The notes under the pieces are model-generated. The model did not search any database. It was not told the DNA's origin and worked only from the letters and a program-made list of their open reading frames with translations. This document shows, in pieces, positions 24,752-31,141 of a stretch of 46,872 bases of DNA; position 1 is the stretch's first letter; every line of letters starts with the position of its first letter. Position numbers and translations under genes: made by a program. Origin of the DNA: Dehalococcoidales bacterium (GTDB lineage Bacteria > Chloroflexota > Dehalococcoidia > Dehalococcoidales > UBA5760). The stretch covers positions 1 through 46,872 of the forward strand of contig JAGGZY010000050.1 of assembly GCA_021161775.1 (NCBI GenBank), written 5' to 3'.

Positions 24752-26122
24752 TTAGCTTCCTTTGGCGTTTCGTGGTGAGTATTGGGTGGCGGCTTTAACC
24801 AGCAGTGCCAGGCTCATCAGGAAATCGTCGTGTCCCTGGATAGGGTCAACACCAAAGCTCATTGTCTGGTTGGGGTGGTACTGGCTTTTCGCCCTCTCCA
24901 TCTCCCGCCAGAACTCCTGCTCCTCTGCTGAGCTATCCCCGGCGTACATTTTCAGTCGGCCCGAGTTAATCGCTGCCAGCAGGTTAAAACCGAGGGCTGA
25001 TTTTGACTGCGCTGTGAAGGTAAACGGCAACACCTTTGAACCCAGGGCTTGCCTGAGGAACGAGCTTACCGGTTGGCCCATCCCGGTAGCATCAACTACT
25101 ATCTTGCGACAGTGCCAGATATTTTTCAGAATGTCAATCAGCTGGGGATAAAGCTCGCTATATTTCTTCCCTGTCCACCAGTAGTGCTCCACAATATTAA
25201 TCGTGGGTTGCTTAATCAGCTCACTACAGCTGGAAAAGTTCAGTTCCCCGATAGTAACTACCGTAGCATCCCGACTGGATTGGGCTTTTCCTTCCTCAGT
25301 CTCCCCGGCAAGGTCAATACCGGCGAGGTAAATCTTGCCTGATTCAGGCTGGTGTTGCCGGGGATGCCGTCCGCTTAGCTGAGCCAGCTGCTGGTGGTTG
25401 AGGTAACCCCCGCCGCTATGGACAGGTAACAGTCGGTATTGGGTGAGGAAAAGGGGGTGGTTCTCCCCCAGCCGCTGACGCTCGGCATTAACATAACTCA
25501 GGTAATCAGGGTTATATTTGGCTACTGCCTGCCAGTCATAGCGGAAGTGACGCCTAATGCCGTCTTTTCTCTCCAGTTCCAGATTGGAATTCTTTATCTC
25601 TTCCAGCAAGGTTGAGCTATCCCAGGTGGTTCCGTAGTGAACGGTGGTAACATTGCTGGTAGCTCCCATCGGCTTGAACTCTTTATTATATTTTTCCCGA
25701 CTGACGTCCTGGGACTCGTCTATCTCGAGCAGTATATGTGCGGTGTTGCCGACTACATTGGCGGACTTATCTGCCGATAGAAAGATAGCCCTGGTATTTC
25801 CTAGCCTGATGATATAGCCCAGCTCGCTTACCCATAGTCCGTTAAAACCGGCGTCATTGAGTCGGTCCTTGAGCCTCATTATGGAGATAACGGTCTGTGG
25901 CTTAAAGGTGGGGGAGCACTTGATTAGATTTTGGGGCTTGGTCATATACAGGGTAAGAAGTAGCAGTTCCAGCTGAGCCGAGAGCTCATTCTTGCCCCCC
26001 TGTCGGGCAATCTCTACGGAGAAGGTGAGCCCCTTCCTGCTGAAGATACTGTCGAGTATCGCCAGCGCCACCTCTTTTTGATAGGGCCTGAGTCGGTTGA
26101 TTGAAGATGAGGGGTTAGTCAC
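24752..26122 (-). CDS. terL: Phage terminase large subunit
   Basis: Packaging motor and nuclease, 456 residues from GTG 26122. The ATPase part has IARQGGKNE (Walker A) and LLEIDESQDV (Walker B). The RNase-H-like nuclease part has LAGIDLAGE, IVVDATGMG and GHDDFLMSLAL. The frame runs on to 26179, but the GTG lies 11 bp after the small-subunit stop with a CAGG site, while the longer start would overlap that gene. The enzyme looks intact. Its normal partners, portal and capsid, are 7 kb away at 14653-17453. Confidence 0.9.
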   Translation of the reverse strand: MTNPSSSINRLRPYQKEVALAILDSIFSRKGLTFSVEIARQGGKNELSAQLELLLLTLYMTKPQNLIKCSPTFKPQTVISIMRLKDRLNDAGFNGLWVSELGYIIRLGNTRAIFLSADKSANVVGNTAHILLEIDESQDVSREKYNKEFKPMGATSNVTTVHYGTTWDSSTLLEEIKNSNLELERKDGIRRHFRYDWQAVAKYNPDYLSYVNAERQRLGENHPLFLTQYRLLPVHSGGGYLNHQQLAQLSGRHPRQHQPESGKIYLAGIDLAGETEEGKAQSSRDATVVTIGELNFSSCSELIKQPTINIVEHYWWTGKKYSELYPQLIDILKNIWHCRKIVVDATGMGQPVSSFLRQALGSKVLPFTFTAQSKSALGFNLLAAINSGRLKMYAGDSSAEEQEFWREMERAKSQYHPNQTMSFGVDPIQGHDDFLMSLALLVKAATQYSPRNAKGS

Positions 26123-26132
26123 TATTTGCCTG

Positions 26133-26501
26133 CTATTTGATAATATTAGTCCCGATACCGAGCCCCAGTGGCAGGGCAATATCCCTGAGGACGTTACCTA
26201 CTGCCTCCTTGAGCCCCTTCTTATCGTTCTTACTGATGTTGTACCTCGTCCCCACCAGTCGGGACAGGGTAGTGATTGCCTGCATAATGAGATTGATGTT
26301 ATCCGGGTCGTGGGTGATGAGGGACTTTATCTTGACCCTCAGCAGGGCAATTTCATCATCAATACCCTCTACCTTGGTGGCTAACTCAAAGTCTCGTTGT
26401 TCGGTTTCGTCAAGGACCTTGGAGTAAAAGCCGTGCTTTCTGGCGTACTGATTACCCTTGGGAGCGCCCCGTTTATTCTCGGTTTTAATGGTTGACTTCA
26501 T
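26133..26501 (-). CDS. terS: Phage terminase small subunit-like protein
   Basis: A 122-residue DNA-recognition partner of terminase. The start KSTIKTENKRGAPKGNQYAR-KHGFYSK matches the basic N-terminus common in small subunits and in HTH-bearing phage packaging proteins; a helical part (about 35-95) follows. The ATG at 26501, with AGGAG about 12 bp before it, is preferred to 26540, which has no ribosome site and lies against the promoter. Confidence 0.78.
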   Translation of the reverse strand: MKSTIKTENKRGAPKGNQYARKHGFYSKVLDETEQRDFELATKVEGIDDEIALLRVKIKSLITHDPDNINLIMQAITTLSRLVGTRYNISKNDKKGLKEAVGNVLRDIALPLGLGIGTNIIK

Positions 26502-26540
26502 CTTGGTGCTGACTCCTGAACTGGCTAGCTGGAATTTCAT

Positions 26541-26581
26541 AATAGCACAAATGTTCTAGGCAATCTAGCCGGGTTTGTCAT
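26541..26581 (-). promoter_or_regulatory. Phage promoter copy 1 with GAAC-N4-GTGC dyad over the -10
   Basis: On the minus strand ATGACA (26581-26576), 17-bp spacer, TAGAAC (26558-26553). The dyad GAACATTTGTGC overlaps the -10. The 18-base element 26541-26558 recurs at 17769-17786 with one difference, and predicted leaders (about 45 and 41 bases) agree. Confidence 0.55.
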
Positions 26582-26602
26582 ATTTTGTCGAGACTGGCTA
26601 AA

Positions 26603-26631
26603 TTGATATTGTGGCACGGTCATTATAGAAT
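26603..26631 (+). promoter_or_regulatory. Promoter of the zinc-ribbon / RNase H genes
   Basis: TTGATA (26603-26608), 17-bp spacer, TAGAAT (26626-26631). The transcript would start near 26638, leaving only about 9 bases before the ATG at 26647. Confidence 0.55.
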
Positions 26632-26646
26632 GGGGTGGAGTTAGTG

Positions 26647-27342
26647 ATGGGAGTTACCAAGCAGTTATATCAGTTGCAGGAGGTAGATTCAGGGCTGGAG
26701 TCTGGGACGCAGGCGCTAAGTCAGATAATCAGTCGTCTTGGGGAGAATCAGGCGGTGAGCAATGCCCGTAGTAAGCTGGCTTCGGAACAGCAGGGATTGG
26801 AAGAGTTAAAACATCAGCAACATTCCTTGGAGTGGGAGATAGATGATGTTGTTGCCAAGCTAATTACCGCTGAGGAGGAGCTATACAGTGGGCGTATAGC
26901 TAACCCTAAAGAGCTGGCTAATCTTCAGCGTGAGATTGATGGGCTTAAGCTTAAGCGTTGCCAGCTAGAGGATAAGGTGCTGGAGGTAATGGAGCAGGTT
27001 GAGACGAACTCAGCTACGGTTAGTCGTCTGACCAATGAACTGGAAACACTGGAGGAGGACTGGCGGAGCCAACAACAGCAGCTTGCTGCGGATAGGGAGC
27101 GGCTAGAGGCTACTCTGTCTGAGCTTAAACATAAGCGGGAGCTACTGTCGGCGGGGATTGTGTCTCAAGCAGTTGAGCTATACGATGAGCTTAAGAGGCA
27201 GAAGGGAACCGCGGTGGCTAAGGTAGAGCAGGGGATATGTCAGGGCTGTCGGATATCACTATCAGGAGCGGAGCTACAGCGAGCCAGGGGAGACCGTTTA
27301 AGTCAGTGCAGTAACTGCGGGCGTATCCTGTTTCTGGAGTGA
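26647..27342 (+). CDS. Coiled-coil protein with C-terminal C4 zinc ribbon
   Basis: A 231-residue protein. A long coiled coil (about 10-180) is followed by a four-cysteine ribbon, C-Q-G-C and C-S-N-C, in VEQGICQGCRISLSGAELQR and QCSNCGRILFLE. This is the conserved C4-type zinc-ribbon family (Rv2229c-like), with a presumed RNA- or DNA-related role. In Actinobacteria it is also found beside RNase H and RNase P RNA, the same order as here. The ATG at 26647 is chosen for its GGAG site; an upstream GTG at 26635 lies at the transcript start. Confidence 0.88.
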   Translation: MGVTKQLYQLQEVDSGLESGTQALSQIISRLGENQAVSNARSKLASEQQGLEELKHQQHSLEWEIDDVVAKLITAEEELYSGRIANPKELANLQREIDGLKLKRCQLEDKVLEVMEQVETNSATVSRLTNELETLEEDWRSQQQQLAADRERLEATLSELKHKRELLSAGIVSQAVELYDELKRQKGTAVAKVEQGICQGCRISLSGAELQRARGDRLSQCSNCGRILFLE

Positions 27343-27372
27343 AACCACCAGATTGATAATTTTAGGGGGTAG

Positions 27373-27783
27373 ATGAAGCTAACCAGGGTGATAATCCACG
27401 CTGATGGTGCCTCGCGGGGTAACCCGGGGCTGGCGGCTATCGGAGCGACGCTAAAGGATGAGGGGGGGCGGGTTCTGGCAGCTATTTCGCAGCGGATTGG
27501 GCGAGCGACCAATAATCAGGCGGAATACCAAGCGCTAATTGCCGCTCTGGAAAAGGCTATCAGTCTGGGAGCTAGTGAGGTTGATATATATTTAGACTCG
27601 GAACTGGTCGTCAGACAGCTAACTGGTCGGTATCGGGTGAAGAGTGTGGTACTTAAGCCGCTGTACCGACAGGTAAAGGGGTTACAGGGCCAGTTGGTGG
27701 GATTTACTATTACCCACATCCCCCGTCAGCAGAATGCCGAGGCAGATAATCTGGCGAATTTAGCCTTCACAGGACCTGGTTGA
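27373..27783 (+). CDS. RNase HI-like protein
   Basis: A 136-residue RNase H fold. It starts RVIIHADGASRGNPG (catalytic D in HADG), has E in NNQAEYQAL and D in IYLDSELVV, and ends with HIPRQQNAEADNLAN where the last acidic residue lies. This is the short bacterial RNase HI type with the active acids in place, cleaving RNA in RNA/DNA hybrids. It is 30 bp from the zinc-ribbon gene and ends at the RNase P RNA promoter. Confidence 0.92.
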   Translation: MKLTRVIIHADGASRGNPGLAAIGATLKDEGGRVLAAISQRIGRATNNQAEYQALIAALEKAISLGASEVDIYLDSELVVRQLTGRYRVKSVVLKPLYRQVKGLQGQLVGFTITHIPRQQNAEADNLANLAFTGPG

Positions 27784-27808
27784 CTTTGATGCCCTCGGCA
27801 TTTAGTAT
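27780..27808 (+). promoter_or_regulatory. Likely promoter of the RNase P RNA gene
   Basis: TTGACT (27780-27785) overlaps the RNase H stop; a 17-bp spacer leads to TAGTAT (27803-27808). The start would be near 27815, just before the RNA. Confidence 0.5.
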
Positions 27809-27819
27809 AAAAATAGGTC

Positions 27820-28165
27820 AAGTAGACCGGGTGACCGCCCGCCTCAGGTGGGAGGAAAGTCCGAGCTCCACCGGGCAGGATGCTGGGTAACGCCCAGGGG
27901 GGGTGACCCTACGGCTAGTGCCACAGAAACATACCGCCTGGCGGTTAAGTCGGGTAAGGGTGAAATGGTGAGGTAAGAGCTTACCAGCGGCCGGGTGACC
28001 GGTCGGCTGGGTAAACCCCATCCGGAGCAAGACCAAACAGAGGGACCCAAGGACGCCCGGCCTGTCCCCGGGTAGGTCGCTTGACCCTGGTGGTAACGCC
28101 AGGGCTAGATAGATGGTCACCGCTTCGATTATTCGGAGTACAGAACTCGGCTTACAGGTCTACTT
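27820..28165 (+). ncRNA. rnpB: RNase P RNA (bacterial type A)
   Basis: The catalytic RNA that matures tRNA 5' ends. Universally conserved segments are present in order: GAGGAAAGTCCGAGCTCC, ACAGAAACATACCGCC, GGGTAAGGGTGAAA, then AAGACCAAACAGAGG and the 3' part ACAGAACTCGGCTTACAGG. The ends pair as P1 (AAGTAGACC at 27820-27828 with GGTCTACTT at 28157-28165), which sets the borders. A clear terminator is not seen in 28166-28190. Confidence 0.95.
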
Positions 28166-28191
28166 GGCCCAGTTAGTCGTCCCTTACCGTG

Positions 28192-28208
28192 ACCAAAGGT
28201 GGTATAAT
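28192..28208 (+). promoter_or_regulatory. Dyad ACC-AAA-GGT plus TATAAT before the ADP-forming synthetase
   Basis: ACCAAAGGTGG (28192-28202) directly abuts TATAAT (28203-28208). There is no good -35. The same 11-mer occurs upstream of mutS2 (33545-33555) and of ruvB (46850-46840, minus). Confidence 0.45.
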
Positions 28209-28246
28209 TTTGGGTTGATCTTACAATTATGAAGGAGAGGTTAAAG

Positions 28247-30346
28247 TTGGGCGAAACAAATTTTGAGTATCTGTTTAAACCAAGGTCAGTAGCAGTTATC
28301 GGGGCGTCTAACAAGGAAGGTAAGATTGGTTATTCGGTGCTTAAGGGTCTGATTTCAGGGAATTACCAGGGTAAAATTTACCCGGTTAATGTTAATGAAT
28401 CCGAGGTTCAGGGCCTAAAAGCCTATAAATCTATTTCGGATGTCCCCGATGATAACATTGATATTGCCGTGTTTGCCATCCCGGCGAAGTTCTGTATTAA
28501 GGTGGCTGAGGAGTGTGGCCAGAAGGGGGTGAGGTTTGGCGCTGTAATTACCTCTGGTTTTAGTGAAGTAGGTAATGTGGAAGCCGAAAGAGGGCTTGTC
28601 GAGGTAGCGAATAGGTACGGCATGAGGATTATTGGGCCTAACATCATGGGGGTACTTAGCAATCCGGTGAAGTGTAATGCCTCTTTTTGCCCGGTGTTAC
28701 CCTATCCGGGGAAGATAGCCCTTATCTCTCAGAGTGGTGCCATGGCGGTAGCCGCAGATATGAAGGCCTGGCTGGAGAAAATCGGCTTTTCCTATCTAAT
28801 CAGTGTCGGTAATATGGCTGATGTTCAGTTTGATGAGTTAATTGATTATCTGGATACCGACCCTGATGTTGATGCTATTAGTCTGTATATTGAAGGGTTG
28901 AAGGATGGTCGTAATTTTATGAAGGCGGCGAGGCGTTGTCGCAAGCCTATTGTGGCGCTAAAGGGGGGGGTGTCGGCTCGAGGCGTTCAGGCGGCGGCGT
29001 CGCATACTGGCTCCCTTGCCGGTATTGGTAAGGTGTTTGAGGCGGCTATCAAACAGTGTGGGATACTCAAAGCGGACAATCTCGATATGCTGTTCGCTCG
29101 TTCCAAGGCATTAGCTGCTCAGCCAGCTCCATCGGGGGACAATATTCTTATCATTACTAACGGGGGTGGGGTTGGGGTGCTCGCTACTGATGCCTTGGAG
29201 TTATACGGGATTCCGTTAAAGGCAGCTCCGGAGGATGTCCAGCAGGAGATGAGGAAGTATATGCCCTCCTTCGGCAGTCTGGGTAATCCAATAGATATGA
29301 CCGGGATGGCAGCAGCTCAGACCTATGGTGATGCCGTAAGAGCGGCCTTGGAACAGGATTGGGTAGATGCGCTAATAGTGCTTTATTCCCAACCAGCGAC
29401 AACCGACCCGGTAGAGATATTTGATGCGGTGGCTCAGGCGATTGAGGATTCTAAAGTTACCACTAAGCCAGTGGTCGTTGGTTTGGTGGGTGGAAAACGA
29501 TGTAATGAGGCAGTAGTTAAGCTCACCCAGCAGGGTATCCCGTCTTATGACAGTGTGGAGGTAGCCGCCAACGCTATGGCCGCCCTGTGTGAGTTTACCC
29601 GGTTTGAGCAATTCCAGAACGCCGAATTTGTTCCCTATACTGATGTCGATAAGGATACGGTCAGGAAGCTCATTGACCATGTAAGGGCTGAGGGAAAAGG
29701 GGCGCTCAATGAGCTGGAGTCAAAGGAGGCGATGGCGGCTTATGGATTAGATGTGGTGACTACCCGTCTAGCCAAAACCGAAGATGAGGCAGTGAAGCTG
29801 GCGGGCCAAATTGGCTATCCGGTGGTTATGAAGATAGTCTCTCCCGATATTCTACATAAGAGCGATGCTGATGGAGTAAAGGTGGGCATAAAGGATGAAG
29901 CGAAGCTCAGGGCGACCTATAGTGAGATTATACAGAATGCCAGAAGATACAATTCCACGGCTGAAATTCTGGGTATCGCTATCCAGGAGATGGCGCCGGT
30001 AGGTACTGAGGTTATCGTTGGTTCGACGACCGATTCTGCCTTTGGGCCGGTGATGATGTTTGGCTTGGGGGGTATTTTTGTCGAGGTGCTAAAGGATGTT
30101 GTCTTCCGGGTAGCTCCAGTAAGCCAAGAGACTGCCCTGAAGATGATGGAGGAGATTAAATCCTATCCCATACTGACTGGAATTCGTGGAGAATCTCCCA
30201 GAGATGTAGCGGTGATGGCGGAGATGATAAGCCGGATGAGCCAGTTGGTATATGATTTCGATGAAATTAAGGAATCAGATGCTAATCCCATTTTCCTATA
30301 CCAGAAGGGCGGTAAGATAGTTGATGCCCGCATTATCCTGAAGTAA
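28247..30346 (+). CDS. acdA: Acetyl-CoA synthetase (ADP-forming), fused alpha-beta
   Basis: Makes ATP from acetyl-CoA, ADP and phosphate, giving acetate; the reverse activates acyl acids. About 699 residues. The CoA-binding domain starts FKPRSVAVIGASNKEGKIG; the phospho-histidine lies in AASHTGSLAG; the ATP-grasp part follows (AYGLDVVTTRLAKTEDEAVK, GYPVVMKIVSPDILHKSDAD). The TTG at 28247 is preferred because GGAGAGG lies 6 bp before it; the ATG at 28229 has no ribosome site. This is an energy-conserving step in fermentative Chloroflexota. The exact acyl substrate cannot be told from sequence. Confidence 0.9.
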   Translation: MGETNFEYLFKPRSVAVIGASNKEGKIGYSVLKGLISGNYQGKIYPVNVNESEVQGLKAYKSISDVPDDNIDIAVFAIPAKFCIKVAEECGQKGVRFGAVITSGFSEVGNVEAERGLVEVANRYGMRIIGPNIMGVLSNPVKCNASFCPVLPYPGKIALISQSGAMAVAADMKAWLEKIGFSYLISVGNMADVQFDELIDYLDTDPDVDAISLYIEGLKDGRNFMKAARRCRKPIVALKGGVSARGVQAAASHTGSLAGIGKVFEAAIKQCGILKADNLDMLFARSKALAAQPAPSGDNILIITNGGGVGVLATDALELYGIPLKAAPEDVQQEMRKYMPSFGSLGNPIDMTGMAAAQTYGDAVRAALEQDWVDALIVLYSQPATTDPVEIFDAVAQAIEDSKVTTKPVVVGLVGGKRCNEAVVKLTQQGIPSYDSVEVAANAMAALCEFTRFEQFQNAEFVPYTDVDKDTVRKLIDHVRAEGKGALNELESKEAMAAYGLDVVTTRLAKTEDEAVKLAGQIGYPVVMKIVSPDILHKSDADGVKVGIKDEAKLRATYSEIIQNARRYNSTAEILGIAIQEMAPVGTEVIVGSTTDSAFGPVMMFGLGGIFVEVLKDVVFRVAPVSQETALKMMEEIKSYPILTGIRGESPRDVAVMAEMISRMSQLVYDFDEIKESDANPIFLYQKGGKIVDARIILK

Positions 30347-30359
30347 TCGCTATATAATT

Positions 30360-31138
30360 TTAAACTTTAGGAGCTATGGGGTCAGTAATAGCTTCGCTGT
30401 CGTCCCACTGGGTAACCTGGGTTGTCCAGAGGTGACTTAATGTTGTTTTCAGGATAGCCTGGCGTGGTTCAGGTATGGTAAGTAGTAGCTTTAGCTGGCG
30501 GCGGTCAAACTGGTGGAGGAAGGGACATCGTTTCTGGAAATGGCTGATGGTGGTTCGAGCGCCTCCATATACTATGTAGTCCAGTGTCTTTGCCTGAGGC
30601 TCAAGTTGCTGGCGGGCATGATTACATACCCGAATAAAGAAGGCTTCTATCTGCTTGTCGCGGTGTCGCGCGAAGCGCCGCTCTGAGGAACCGCCCTGAC
30701 GGTGGCGAGAGTGGATAAGACCGGTGCCGACCTTACTGGTGATGAGTTTTTCCCCTTCACTGATGCCGATAGCGTAGGCGCCCAGTCGTATCAACACCAG
30801 GGCTATCCGAAGATTGCTCTGGAGCTGGTGGCATACCGGCTGGGTATCGTAGCCGTGGGTCAAATATTTTTCGGTAACGGGAAACGGGGGCAGTATCAGG
30901 TACCCTCGTGACTGCCCCCAGAAGAGAACACCCCGGTCGCTGAGGTAGCGGTAGTCTGAGCTAAATCGGCAGCGATAGCTGGGGCGTTAACCACTTTAGC
31001 TATCCAGCTCTGGCTATCTGGAGTAGATAGCCCTGAGGGCAGATATAGGGTTACGGCATCTTCTGGGGTTGATTCCAGTTTGTCTAGAAGTTCCAGCATC
31101 CCTGAGCGACTAAGTGAAAAGTGCCTTGATATCAACAT
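30360..31138 (-). pseudogene. Vms1/eRF1-like (VLRF1-type) peptidyl-tRNA hydrolase homologue, interrupted by a frameshift
   Basis: Two minus-strand frames make one protein: residues MLISRHFSLSRSG...GGSHEG (31138 to about 30902), then YLILPPFPVTEKYLTHGYDT...PIAPKV (to 30360). The first frame ends at TGA 30898-30896; one missing base near 30901-30905 explains the break. The second part holds HSRHRQGGSSERRFARHRDK, where the Vms1 family has a G-x-x-Q motif; here E stands where Q is expected. The family cuts nascent chains from tRNA on stalled ribosomes. It follows mutS2 by 3 bp. It may be a real pseudogene, a sequencing error or a recoding site. Confidence 0.72.
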
Positions 31139-31141
31139 AAA

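Noticed and set aside
26097-26427. Two plus-strand frames opposite the terminase small subunit
   Set aside because: They are shadows of the minus-strand terminase genes; no ribosome site and no family match.
9756-26634. Search for att sites or an integrase around the phage module
   Set aside because: No tRNA gene, no tyrosine or serine recombinase and no direct repeat at the outer edges could be seen by eye; absence is not proven.
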